This document shows, piece after piece, positions 1 through 10,983 of a stretch of DNA of 64,000 nt; position 1 is the first letter of the stretch, and every line of letters starts with the position of its first letter. The position numbers and the translations under genes were made by a program. The notes beneath the pieces are model-generated. The model had not been told where the DNA came from. It did not search any database and saw only the letters and a program-made list of their open reading frames with translations. This DNA is from Takakia lepidozioides (Eukaryota > Streptophyta > Takakiopsida > Takakiales > Takakiaceae). Location: assembly GCA_030704615.1 (NCBI GenBank), contig CM060733.1, positions 23,250,001-23,314,000 on the forward strand, in the 5' to 3' direction.

Positions 1-1433
1 AGACAGTTAATTAACCGTCTGCCATTAGAATTCAGCTCGTCCTCACCAAAAGGTCCAATGATATCGTCCTGATGGATCCCTTTGCCCACCCGGGCATTGA
101 AGTCCCCCAATAGTACCACCTGACCTTTGGCAAGGAACGAAGCACAGTCCAGCTTTACATCTTCGAAGGCCTTGTCTGCGTCAGCACTAAGGGTCCCCTC
201 TGTCCCCTCTGTGGGCATGTAAACACAACCAACAAAGAGGTCCTTTGTACTCATGCCGCCCTTCAAATTCAGTTTTAGCCAGATACTATGCTCGTACCTC
301 AAACCCTTGATGATAATTTCACAATTGTCAAACAAGAAATCACGGACAAAGAATCCGACCCCTTTTTGACCGCGTTTGGCAGAGGCTGCCTTGAGAGTAC
401 ACATCTTACCTGCCTATTTATAACCAATGACTCCAACCAGTTTATCCGACGTTTCCCATGTTTCTTGCCCAGCACAGATATGAATATCATTAGTCCGAAG
501 AACTTGTCCCACTTCAAGTTGTTTCCTTTGGTTGGTCAACCCTGAGAAGTTGAAAGTGGCGAGCCGCAAGCCAGCCCTTTGCGTGTGAATTGTTTGTCGT
601 CTAGGTAGCTTGTGATTGCTCTTGGACGGCCAACCGTTCTGCAAAGTGGGGACAGTTACCCCATGTGTAGATTTTGCTTGTCTTGTGTAAACTTTGAGAA
701 TTGGTAAACCATTCAGGGTACCAAATCTTTCAGTTACACGACGCACAAGCTCCGCACACATAGGGGCAGATTGTCCGTCAGACTGCTTGGGGACAATTAC
801 CCCGTGTATAGATTTTGCTCGTCTTGTGTAGACTTTGAGGATTGGTAAACCATTTAGAGTACCAAATCCTTCAGTTACACGACGTTCAGGCTCTGCACAC
901 TTAGGGACAGACTGTCCATCTGACGGCTTGGGGACAATTACCCCGTGTATAGAATTTGTTCGTCTTGTGTAAACCTTGAGGATTGGTAAGCCATTTAGAG
1001 TACCAAATCCTTCAGATTCAGGACGTTCAGGTTCCGTACACTTAGGGGCATCTTGTCTTTCTGGCTGTTTGGATTCAACCTCATCCAGAGCATCAAACCG
1101 ATTAGAAACTCTCAAGTTGAAGTTGTTGCCCTTGGTTGTCTTCCTAGAGCGCCCGTTTGAATCACCAATGTCTAAGACCGCTCTCCAGCCAGTCAAGGGA
1201 CGAACTTCTTTGAGATTGAATTGATGCGGGACTCTATTAGAAGCACTTTTGGTTATTGCAACCTTCAACGTACCCCTGTTATCCAGTCTCGAGATGGTAC
1301 CATTAGCCATGAAATCCAAGCCTAAGCTAGAGCATGTAGTTTTAAAGGACACATCGTCCATCCTGGGATTCACCCCAAAAACTACACATGAAGCCCTAGA
1401 TCATAAGTAACCAATTCCCAGGGATCACCCTGA
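1..1433 (-). mobile_element. LINE (non-LTR retrotransposon) 5' portion with AP-type endonuclease, broken by one stop
   Basis: Read on the minus strand, an open frame from about 1373 to 414 holds a low-complexity N-terminal region with three 47-residue repeats and then the start of an endonuclease/exonuclease/phosphatase (EEP) fold (LATFNFSGLTN, ICAGQETW). An in-frame TAG at 414-416 interrupts it. The same frame then continues to the window edge with classic EEP motifs: KGVGFFVRD, LLGDFNARVG and NGRRLINC. In LINEs this domain nicks target DNA to prime reverse transcription. The reverse transcriptase would lie outside the window to the left. The element's 5' end abruptly replaces PPR coding sequence at about 1434, so that is the apparent junction. 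The stop makes this copy inactive as it stands. Confidence 0.85.
621..1043 (-). repeat. Three 141-bp (47-residue) in-frame tandem repeats inside the LINE ORF
   Basis: The same segment starts at plus-strand positions 648, 789 and 930, an exact 141-bp spacing. Each unit encodes a copy of GFGTLNGLPILKVYTRR followed by a short linker, just upstream of the endonuclease. Units are similar but not identical and stay in frame. No function is known to me; it may be a repeated nucleic-acid-binding or linker segment of the element's protein. Confidence 0.85.
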
Positions 1434-3250
1434 GGCATACATGTCCAGGAGGGTATTGTTCAGAATGACATCTGGTACAATCCTAGCTTTGATGATGTCA
1501 CCATGGACCTTCCTACCCTTTTCCAGGGCTGCCAGGCCCGCACACGCATTGCAAACACAAACAAATGTGACCCGGTTGGGCTTCACACCTTCCTGCATCA
1601 TTTGCTCATAAGTCTCCAAAACCTCCATCCCACACCCATGCTGCACATATCCTGCAATCATCGAACTCCAGGACACTACATCTCGTTCAGCCATATTGTC
1701 AAACTCTCCCTTTGCACCTCTGATGTTGCTGCATTTGGCATACATGTCCAGGAGGGTATTGTTCAGAATCAGATCTGGTACGATTCCAGCTTTGATGATG
1801 TCTTCATGGACCTCTTTGCCTTTTTCCAGGGCTGACAGGCTCGCGCATGCATTGCAAATGCAAGTGAATGTGACCCGGTTGGGCTTCACCCCTTCCTGCA
1901 TCATTTGCTCATAGGTCTCCAAAGCCTCCAGCTCATATCCATGCTGGGCATATCCTGCAATCATTATATTCCAGGACACTACATCCCGTTCAGCCATATT
2001 CTCGAACACTCCCTTTGCATCTCCGATGCTGCCACATTTGGCATACATGTCCATGAGGGTAGTGTTCAGAATGACATCTGATACGATTCCAGCTTTGATC
2101 ATGTCTTCATGGACCTCTTTGCCTTTTTCCAGGGCTGCCAGGCTCGCGCATGCATTGCAAATGCAAGTGAATGTGGCCCGGTTGGGCTTCACCCCTCCCT
2201 GCATCATTTGCTCATAGGTCTCTCCAGCTCATATCCATGCTGGGCATATCCTGCAATCATTATATTCCAGGACACTACAGCTCGTTCAGTCATATTCTCG
2301 AACACTCCCTTTGCATCTCCGATGCTGCCACATTTGGCATACATGTCCACGAGGGCAGTGTTCAGAATGACATCTGGTACGAGTCTAGCTTTGATAATGT
2401 CTTCATGGACCTCTTTGCCCTTTTCCAGGGCTGCTAGGCTCGCGCATGCATTGCAGACACACACAAATGTGATCCGGTTGGGCTTCACTCCTTCCTGCAT
2501 CATTTGCTCATAGGTCTCCAAAGCCTCTATGCCACACCCATGCCGGGCATATCCTGCGATTATTGCATTCCAGGACACCACATCCTGTGCAGCATATTGT
2601 CGAACACTCCCTTTGCATCTTTGATGCTGCCGCAATTGGCATACATGTCCACGAGGGCAGTGTTCAGAATGACACCTGGTACAAGTCCAGCTTTGATGAT
2701 GTCACCATGGATCTCTTTGCCATTTTCCAGGGTTGCCAGGCTCACACATGCATTGCAGACGCAAATGAATGTGACCCGGTTGGGCTTCACCCTTTCCTGC
2801 ATCATTTGCTCATAGGTCTCCAAAGCCTCTATGCCACACCCATGCCTGGCATATCCTGCGATTATTGCATTCCAGGACACCACATCTTGTGCAGCCATAT
2901 TGTCGAACACCCCCTTTGCATCTTTGATGCTGCCGCATTTGTCATACATTCCCATGAGGGTTTTGTTCAGAATGACACCTGGTACAATTCCAGCTTTGAT
3001 GATGTCACCATGGATCTCTTTGCCATTTTCCAGGGCTGCCAGGCTTGCACATGCATTGCAAACGCAAACGAATGTGACCCGGTTGGGCGTCACCCCTCCT
3101 GCATCATTTGCTCATATGTCTCCAAGGCATTCTTACCACACCCATGCCTGGCATATCCTACCATCATTGTATTCCATGTGAACAAACCTCGTTCAGGCAT
3201 TTTGTTGAACACTTGGTGTGCAGCCATGATGCTCCCGCATTAAACATACA
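1434..3250 (-). repeat. 303-bp (101-residue) P-L-S triplet tandem array, seven anchor points
   Basis: The anchor encoding the MYAKC motif recurs at about 1434, 1737, 2040, 2336, 2638, 2941 and 3243. The spacings are 303, 303, 296, 302, 303 and 302 bp. 303 bp is 101 codons, the length of one P plus L plus S motif set. The odd spacings (-7, -1, -1) are the frameshifts that break the gene. High similarity between units suggests duplication or gene conversion at the level of the whole triplet. Confidence 0.85.
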
Positions 3251-3590
3251 TGTTCACAAGGGTGTTCTGTAGAAAAACATTTGGTTTGAATCCACTTTGG
3301 GTAATGTGAGAGTGCACCTGCTTTCCCATTTCCAGGCCTTTCATCTTGACGCACGCATGCAAGAGACAGACATAAGTATCTGTACCTGCTGAAATGCTTC
3401 CTTGGTTCAAAATTTGAAGAGCCTCTTTTAGTTTCCCTGCCTCACATAGTGTCCTCATATACCCGGAATTTCCAGAAGAGGTCCTGTGGCTCCCTCTCTT
3501 GGTCCTCTTTTGGAGGCTGTGGTCATTGTGAGAGTGCCTGATTTTATCAATTGTGCCCCTGCTGCTGCTTGCAGTTGACCATCTACTCAT
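1434..3590 (-). pseudogene. PLS-type PPR pseudogene 1, truncated by a LINE
   Basis: PPR proteins bind organellar RNA, and PLS types usually guide C-to-U editing. This copy starts near 3590 with a non-repeat N-terminus, then MRTLCEAGKLKEALQILNQ and a first PPR. It then runs through repeated triplets with motifs such as VPDVILNTALVDMYAKCGSI, RDVVSWN and ALETYEQMMQEGVKPNRV. It is broken: MYV is followed by TAA at 3240, one base is missing near 3095, and frames change near 2600 and 2205. It ends at 1434 within the MYAKCG motif, where LINE sequence begins, so there is no E or DYW domain. Neighbouring units are very similar, which implies recent internal duplication. It is probably not translated as a whole. 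Confidence 0.85.
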
Positions 3591-4022
3591 GCAGGTTTCT
3601 TGTAGCTATCAATAAGACGGCCTCCCAAAACCAAGAAGACCCTCCCAAGTACCTTGTAAACACCAAGAAAAACCCTTGCGCAATGCAATTTCATGGCCTG
3701 TTTAGGAACAACAACCTATGATACAGACAGGGACAACCACTTTTGCAGAACAGAAAACCTTCTTCACATCATGTAAGAAGAAAGAGAGGTGTCCTAGGGG
3801 TAAACCCTCTAAACCTTGATATGTAGGTTGTCCCACCATTGTGAAGGATAAATATGCTCACCTTTTTCCCTGGGATTCTCACTGGAGAACGCTCTCCTGG
3901 ATGCACCGTTTGAAGAAATGCCCTCCGCACAGTCGAGCTCTGCCAAACCTATCTAAATCTATTCTAAATGCCAGGCCTTATCAACCTATGTAGCCATTGC
4001 GCTCGCGCTCTCTCTCTCTCCT
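3591..4022. other. PPR 5' flank, no gene
   Basis: The stretch next to 3590 matches the leader upstream of the other PPR copies (7311-7380, 9991-10060). The rest shows no coding signal. A short CT-rich run ends it near 4005-4020. Confidence 0.5.
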
Positions 4023-4079
4023 TTGAACATCAAACAGAAGCAGGGAGGAAAAGGGTCAGTCTCGACGAAGTACCGTTCA

Positions 4080-4240
4080 AGAAGTTATTTTCGGATTTTT
4101 CGGGCAATCCGGGCAGATAGAAAGAAATTGACGACGTACGAAACGTGGCGACGACACGTGGCGACGATGATGTGGCACTATGGCACCCTATTCCTGCTCT
4201 ACGCTAAACTAGCTCTCGACCTTCGGTCGTCGCTAGAATT
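4080..4240. repeat. Duplicated upstream segment, copy A (copy B at about 12100-12270)
   Basis: Both copies share stretches such as AAGAAATTGACGACG and ATGGCACCCTATTCCTGCTC in the same order and orientation. They lie about 8 kb apart, each upstream of PPR leader sequence on the minus strand. They look like the outer ends of a duplicated PPR locus and could hold the old promoter. Confidence 0.7.
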
Positions 4241-4353
4241 TGTCAACATGAAGCACGCTCAAAGTACTTAGAGAACGGTGAGAACTCAACTGGGGCTTCA
4301 CGTTGCTCCACACTACTAGCGACGAATTCTGAGAACTACGTTCAATTTTTCAC

Positions 4354-4622
4354 AAAAAGGGGTGGGTCATCCCCATGGTGTTACATACATACATCCCATA
4401 TTTCATTGTTTTCCGGAAGAAGAACGGCGGAGTGTTGCCGAAGCTACAATATTATTTTTATTTTTCAAATGAAAGAGGGCCGAAATCCTGCTGGTCCTTC
4501 CTCTTCGGCATCCCCAGAGTTTGGAAGCATAAAAAGGGGTGGGTCATCCCCAAAGTGTTACATACATACATCATGTGTTTCTTTGTTTTTCAAAAAAATG
4601 GTGGATTGTTGCTGGGGCTACC
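4354..4622. repeat. About 90-bp direct repeat, two copies
   Basis: Copy one starts at 4354 and copy two at 4531. Both begin AAAAAGGGGTGGGTCATCCCC up to one base and share TGTTACATACATACATC and a GTTGC...GGCTAC end. The unit is about 90 bp and the offset is 177 bp. The second copy runs directly into a PPR fragment. Origin unknown; possibly a solo terminal repeat or duplicated filler. Confidence 0.65.
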
Positions 4623-4800
4623 ACATCTTGTTTAGCCATTTTGTCAAACGCTGAGAATGCATCCTTCATACTCCCACATTTGGCATACATGTCAACTAGA
4701 GTTGTCTCCGGAATGATATCTGGGGCAATCCCAGCTTGGGTGATGTCAGCTTCGACCTCTTTGCCCTTTTCCAGGGCTACTTGGCTGGCACATGCACGAG
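4610..4800 (-). pseudogene. Isolated PPR fragment
   Basis: The minus strand encodes about one and a half PPR motifs: SQVALEKGKEVEADITQAGI, then TTLVDMYAKCGSM, then AKQDVV. It has no start, no further repeats and no E/DYW domain. It is more diverged than the arrays on either side, so it is probably an older leftover of the same family. Confidence 0.7.
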
Positions 4801-5225
4801 AATACAAATGAATGGGAGGTTTTGATATAACTGGCAGATTTGTTTTATGAGTGTTCTTTATATGATATTTGTAAATTTTAGGGGGTTGGCTACCTTGGAG
4901 TCAGTACACGATGAGAACTATTGATTACCTGTGTTGCTATTACAATAACAAAAGGTTTCAGGACGTTTAGGAGTCATTGCTTGGGCTTTGATGGAAGTAT
5001 TGTTGCAATGTTATCCAAGGCCATTCAAAGAAATTTGGATAAGTAGAGCAATTGTTCACACAGTCATCCGCGATACCTTCTAAAATTGCTTTAGAAACTA
5101 GGCGCGAGTGTGTGAAACCCTGCAAAGCCTTTATTTACAAACTGACATGAGGTATATGTGCAAAGTATGGAAAACTCCCGTAGCAAGGGAAGAGTTAACA
5201 TAAAGAAATGAAAAAGAAAGCATAT
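4801..5225. other. No gene seen
   Basis: AT-rich sequence without long frames, motifs or clear repeats. Confidence 0.4.
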
Positions 5226-5233
5226 CAAGCTAA

Positions 5234-5690
5234 TCAAACTGAATGATCATCCCATCCAACTGCCTGAATGACATCAGACAAAGAAATGGGTATGACATCG
5301 GGAAGAGCAGAAAGATGAGACGAAGCCATGCCAGCTACAGTAGCCCGATGCAAGATGGACATAGCCTGTGCCCTCTGTACGGAAACCCGTTGTCTATAGA
5401 AAGCTACAAAGACAGAAGCATGGGGAATGCCATTGATCTTGTTCTTAGCAGCATGATGAGCACAAGTACAAAGAAAGTCGTCGAACTGACGATGAAAACA
5501 TCCAAAGATCTCCACAGCCAGTGGAAGGAGCGCATCTGTGGGATGATGGTCCTCATAGTCTCGTTGCTTGGTCTGTGCAGCAATCAAAGCGGCAGTGCCT
5601 TGGGAAGAGGCCGAGCGAGAAAGCAATGTGGGAGCATTGAGGATGCGGAGGGAGTGGGTTTGAGGAGAAGACCGTGCACGACTGAGATGT
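5234..5690 (-). mobile_element. Retroelement-derived C-terminal coding fragment (LINE-like)
   Basis: A minus-strand frame of about 150 codons reads SLRILNAPTLLSRSASSQGT, then LLPLAVEIFGCFHRQFDDFL, then MSILHRATVAGMASSHLSAL, and ends ISLSDVIQAVGWDDHSV. The pattern of an IEVFGC.H.Q...FL core followed by two short helices is, from memory, a recurrent C-terminal part of plant LINE-type polyproteins lying after the reverse transcriptase. I see no reverse transcriptase core here. It could also be a host gene fragment; the repeat-rich setting favours a retroelement remnant. Confidence 0.4.
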
Positions 5691-6048
5691 GAGAAGAGTC
5701 GTCACTTGAGTGTAGCCGACAGTGAAGCTCATATGAGAAGAGGAGTAAACACACTGCACAACACCCCCCATCACTCATTTGAAAAATAATACAAAGACAA
5801 ACACCTGCAGTCCTATTGGTCATGTACACCTTCATCCCGCACCCACAGAAGTAGCAACAGAGTTTTGGCAGCCTCAGTATGGTGCAGCCTTGCAGCCTCA
5901 ACCTAAAACACGAGTGACAGTACTTCAGGAACAACAGCCAGAAATAAGGCAACCTACTTTTGGAGCTCTCACAGATTTGCGCTAGGCTATACGAATTGCC
6001 ACAAGAGGCTGTTTGCATTGTGCCGTTGACCAAGTGTCCTTCATCCAT
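5691..6048. other. No gene seen
   Basis: Open frames here lack recognisable domains and are bounded by repeat fragments. I see nothing I can support. Confidence 0.35.
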
Positions 6049-7340
6049 CTACAAGCTTTGCACTGCATCACAAAGAAGTACCTTACATAAGCAGACCTTC
6101 ATCCCGCGCCCCTGCTGTGCATACCCTGCAAGCATCACGTTCCACGACACCACATCTCGGTCACCCATAGTGTTGAAAACTCCCTTCACATCCTTAATGT
6201 ACCCACATTTTGCATCCATGTCCACCAGGGCAGTGTTCAGGATGACATCTGATACAGTTCCAGCTTTGATGATGTCACCATGGACCTCTTCCCCCTTTTC
6301 CAGAGCTCCTAGGCTTGCACACGCATTGCAAACAAAAACAAATGTGATGTGGTTGGGCTTCACCCCTTCGCATCCTTAATGCACCCAGCATCCATGTCCA
6401 CCAAGGCAGGGTTCAGGATGACATCTGGTACAATTCCAACTTTGACGATGTCACCATGGACCTCTTTCCCCTTTTCCAGAACTCCCAGGCTTGCACACGC
6501 ATTACAAACAAAAAAAAATGTGATGTGGTTGGGCTTCACCCCTTCGCACATCATTTGCTCATAGGTCTCCAAAGCCTCCATCCAGCACCCTTGCTGTGCA
6601 TATCCTGCAATCATCGCACTCCATGACACCACATCTCGTTCAACCAATACTGTCGAGCACTCCCTTTGGATCCTCAATGCACGCACATTTGACATACATT
6701 TCCATCAGGGCAGTGTTCATAATGACATCGGGTACAATTCCAGATTTGATCGCACCTCTTCACCATTTTCCAGAGCTGCCAGGCTTGCACGCGCATTGCA
6801 AATGCACAGAAACGTGATGTGGTCGGGCTTCACCCCTTCCCCCATCATTTGATCATGGTCTCCAAGGCCTCCATACCGCCCTTGCTGTACATACCCTGCA
6901 AGCATCGTGTTCCACGTGATCAAAGATGGTTGAGCCTTTCTGTTGAACACTTGGTGAGCATCCATATGATGCTCCTGCACTTAACATATATGTTGACAAG
7001 GGTGTTGAGTAGAAAAACATTTGGCGGGAATCCCACTTTGGATAATGTGAGTGTGCATCTGCTTTCCAGCTTCCAGACCTTCCATCTCGATGCACTTAAG
7101 CAAGAGACAGACATACGTTCTGAAATGCCTCCTTGGTTTAAAGTCTGTAGAGCCTTTGTCAGACTGCCTGCCGCACAAAGCATCTTCACATGCCCAAAAG
7201 TGCCAGAAGAGGGATTGTGGACTCCCTCTCTTGATCCTCTTTCAGAAGCTGTTGTCATGGTTGAGGTGCCTGATTTTAGCAAAGGTGCCGCTGCAGCTGC
7301 TGCCTTTAGGTGACCATCTACCCATGCAGGTTTCTTGTAG
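6049..7340 (-). pseudogene. PLS-type PPR pseudogene 2
   Basis: Minus-strand pieces in changing frames show the same family as copy 1: SREGVHNPSSGTFGHVKMLC, FPPNVFLLNTLVNIYVK, SLITWNTMLAGYVQQGR, then MMCEGVKPNHITFFFVCNAC and VVSWNVMLAGYAQQGRG. The frame changes within the N-terminal region (about 6980-7180), near 6760 and near 6360, where two triplets are fused with a large internal deletion. The 303-bp spacing still holds between anchors at 6388 and 6691. There is no E or DYW end; the frame runs into unrelated sequence at 6049. The VKPNHIT/VKPDHIT spelling separates this subgroup and copy 3 from copy 1 (VKPNRVT). Confidence 0.8.
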
Positions 7341-7440
7341 CTATTGATCCACAGGGAATCATAGGTAATCTGGAGCTTGAAGTTCTAGGAAACACCCAAC
7401 TCAACTTATGAACAGGATGAAATGTGTTGAAGAAGGTGCC

Positions 7441-8000
7441 TTCATTATCTGACTCTGTGAAAATGCCTGCATGGTTCAAAAAAATTAGAGCCTCTTTCAG
7501 TGTGCCTCATATAGTGTCCTCACAAGTTTAGAAGCGCCAGAAGAAATCTTGAGAACTTCCTCCCAGGGTCCTCTTTTGGAAGTGGAGATCATTGTGGAGG
7601 TGCCTGATTTTATCAATTGTGCTGCCACTGCCCCTTCAAGATGACCATCTACCCTTGCAGATTTTTTGTAGCTGTCAATCCTCAGTGGCTCATATGCACT
7701 CTGGTGCTTGAAATCAGGACCTCTCGGATGGATCTGCACCCACGCTTCATCCCTGCTTCTTTCAGCAAACCCTGCCTAGGCAACAGTATGGCCTTGCTGC
7801 TAAGAGCTGACAATGATAACCTAAAATTTATCTAGCAAACACCCCGACCATACTTACCACACACTAGTTCTGGTGCTGCAATTTGTGAGAAAGTTTTTTC
7901 AATCACCTATTATCCCATTGGCAGTAATATGTGCAAAAAATCCAAACCACCATAGATTCACCCAACGAGGTAACTTAAAAACACAAAGTGAAAAATTGGG
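7441..8000 (-). pseudogene. Duplicate PPR N-terminal/leader remnant
   Basis: The frame 7739-7497 (minus) contains LRIDSYKKSARVDGHLEGAV and LIKSGTSTMISTSKRGPW, which match the N-terminal leaders at 9968-10192 and 6920-7340. The neighbouring 7880-7990 stretch matches 10320-10440 and, in reverse, 18440-18600. This is an extra copy of the leader without its PPR repeats, placed upstream of a copy that already has a leader. Confidence 0.65.
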
Positions 8001-8130
8001 AATGAATCTGATAAGAGGACAAAACAAGACTAAATGGTTGAAGAAGAAGGTGCCCGCACCAGTTGTCCTTGATCTTGTCTCATGAAAGCAGCTAGCTTTT
8101 CTTTCACCCAAGGAGGATTCAACCAACTCT

Positions 8131-10192
8131 CTATCCAAATGACCTCATGCGTGTGCTGCTTATGTCTATAGTCTGGTGATCTTGGATTGGTCTGTGAAAA
8201 CCAATGGCCAGCTTCTCACTGTGGTGGCAAAGAGAAAATTCATTTTCCTCCTCCCCCACATCATGCAATACAAAGCGCGTATCAGGCACATACCCTGCCT
8301 CCTTCATCTGCCCAGACAATCTTCTCAGCTCAGCATGGATTTCCTTAATTCTGGGATGCAACTTGTCATCTACGACAAACGTGTGCACTCTGTTGCCAAC
8401 CTCAATGCAGCAGCGACCTAGCTCCTTTCTAACCCCTCTGACCTTCAACATTCTTATCACCTTTGTAGTATCATCCCACCTGCCAGCTGCAACATAGATG
8501 TTTGATAACAACACATATTGCATCCTGTTCATCCCACTTGAGGATAGATGTTGCCGCACGTTCAGCCATCTCCACATTGCCATGGATTCTGTAGGCACCA
8601 AGCAAAGCCTTCCACACCACAACATCTTGATTGATTGGCATTTTATTAATCAGGTCCACTGCCTCATCTAGTTGTCCTGCACGTCCAATAAGGTCCACCA
8701 TGCAGCCAAAGTGCTTTACTGTCGGAGTGACACCGTGATCTTGACTCAGGGAATCGAAGTAGCGTCTTCCTTCATTGAGTAGGCCAGTGTGGATGCATGC
8801 AGAGAGAACACATATAAAGATGATATTGTCCGGCTTCAAGCCGTTCTTTTCCATTCCTTCAAATAGTTGCAGGACCTCCGTATGACAACCAGGCTGGGCA
8901 TATCCTGCGATCATCGCATTCCATGACACCACATTTTGTTCAGCCATATTGTCAAATACTCCATTTGTATCCTCAATGCACCCACATTTCGCATACATAT
9001 CCATCAGGGCAGTGTCCAGAATGACATGTGGTACAATTCCAGCTTTGATGATTGTCACCATGGATTTCTTTGCCATTTTCCAGGGTTGCCAGGCTTGCAC
9101 AAGCATTACAAACGCACACAAACGTGATGTGGTTGCACTTCACCCCTTCCCCCATCATTTGCTCATAGGTTTCCAAGGCCTCCGTCCTGCGCCCCTGCTG
9201 TGCAGATCCTGTAAGCATCGCATTCCACGACATCAAATCAAGTTCAGCCATATTTTTGAACACTCCCACCACATCCTCAATGCTCCCACATTTGGCATGT
9301 ATGTCCACAAGGGTATTGGTCAGAATCACATCTGGTACAATTCCAGCTTTGGTGATGCAACCATGCACCTCTTTACCCTTTTCCAGAGCTGCCAGGCTTG
9401 CAAATGCACAGAAACGTGATGTGGTCGGGCTTCACCCTTTCCCCCATCATTTGATCACAAGTCTCCAAAGCCTCCCTACCATGTCCCTGCTGTGGATATG
9501 ACACCACATCTTGTTCAGCCATAGTGTTGAAAACTCCCTTCGCATCCTTAATGCACCCGCGCTTGGTAAATCCTGCCAAAATTATATTCCACGTGATCAA
9601 AGATTGTTGAACACTTGGTGAGCATCCATGATGCTCCCGCACTTAACATACATGTTGACAAGGGTGTTGAGTAGAAAAACATTTGGCGTGAATCCACTTT
9701 GGATAATGTGAGTGTGCACCTACTTTCCAGCTTCAAGGCCTTTCATCTTGATGCACTTATGCAAGAGACAAACATACGTATCTGAATCTGCTTCAAAATG
9801 CTCTGAATCTGCTGAAATGCCTCCTTGGTTTAAAGTCTGTAGAGCCTCTTTCAGTCTTGCCTCACAAAGCACCTTCACATGCCCAGAAGTGCCAGAAGAG
9901 GCATTGTGGACTCCCTCTCTTGGTCCTCTTCCAGAGGCTGTGGTCATGGTTGAGGTGCCTGATTTTATCAACTGTGCCGCTGCCTTAGTTGACCATCTAC
10001 GCATGCAGGTTTCTTGTAGCTATTGATCAACAGGGAATCATACGTAATCTTAGTGCTTGAAATTTGGCCCTCTTGGATGAATCTGGACCCACACTCTATC
10101 CCTTCTCCTTCAGCTATCCATGCATCTGCACAAATCATGCATTCATCTTTTCCCTTGCTGCTAGCAGCTGACAATGACAACCTATGAAACAC
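8131..10192 (-). pseudogene. PLS-E-(partial DYW) PPR pseudogene 3
   Basis: This is the only copy that keeps a C-terminus. From right to left it has the leader (GIECGSRFIQEGQISSTK, YKKPACVDGQ), a broken first PPR, triplets (IVPDVILTNTLVDIHAKCGS, IVPHVILDTALMDMYAKCGC), an E-region (VVVWKALLGAYRIHGNVEMA; YVLLSNIYVAAGRWDD), E+ (VRKELGRCCIEVGNRVHTF) and the start of a DYW deaminase (YVPDTRFVLHDVGEEE, HSEKLAIGF). After HSEKLA it stops: the CxxC zinc ligands and the terminal DYW are missing. Frames change near 8525, 9060 (one extra base), 9370-9640 and 9720. In intact proteins the HSE motif is catalytic for RNA editing, so this copy cannot encode a working editor. Confidence 0.85.
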
Positions 10193-10259
10193 CCAATCAC
10201 ACTAGTTCCTATGCTAAATTGCGTCTGCTACTCTCTGTCATCTAACAGAGATTCAACTT

Positions 10260-10570
10260 TTTGCCTCGGTTGTCCCACCATTGAGTAGGGTCAACAAAGT
10301 ATTCATTCCACACCTTCTCTCTGTTAACTGTTTTTGGATACTTTCCTGTTATCACATTGGCAGTATCATGTCAAAGTCACTCCAAACCAGATTCACTCAA
10401 CCAGCTAACTTGCAGAATTCAACATGGAAATTTAGGGCCGACTCTGACAAGAGGGAAAAACAGGGTGAAATGTGTTGAAGAAGGTGCCTTCATTAGCAAT
10501 GCCTTGTTCTACCATTTGTGCCGCTGCCGCTACTGTTTCCAGTTGACCATCTACCCAACAATATTTGACA
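10260..10570 (-). repeat. PPR leader-associated repeat
   Basis: It matches 18341-18600 read on the opposite strand and is partly shared with 7880-7990. Common words include GGAAAGTATCCAAAA and CAGTTGACCATCTACCC. It sits upstream of PPR leader sequence, so it travels with the PPR locus as part of its 5' region or first intron. Confidence 0.6.
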
Positions 10571-10983
10571 GCCACAAAAGCTAATCCATCAATTGTATTC
10601 AACTTGAAAAGACACTAAACAACCTTACAACTTAGCACAGACAAGCAAGAACTGTATAGTGGGAAAATAGACTCATGATCTTGCAAGACCTTGTCCATGT
10701 ACAAATATTATAGAGAGTCTACTGCAGCCCCCTGTTCTGAGAGACATGCTCTGCTGCGTGAAATCAGGGACCATCACACAGCGGGATGGATCAACAAATA
10801 GGACAATTGCTTGTGCCTCACAAACAACATGCATTGAAATTCCAGTGTCAACCTGATATAGATGGACCTACAAAGACAATTTGCTGCTCGCTTCATTTGT
10901 TGCTGCAAAAAGCAGTCAAGACGACAAGAGATTTTGGTACAACCAGAAAACAATCTCAACAAGTCAATTGTGGTCATAAGATA

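Noticed and set aside
1434-3250. Regular repeats considered as a CRISPR array or satellite
   Set aside because: The 303-bp units translate as PPR motifs, and the genome is a plant's.
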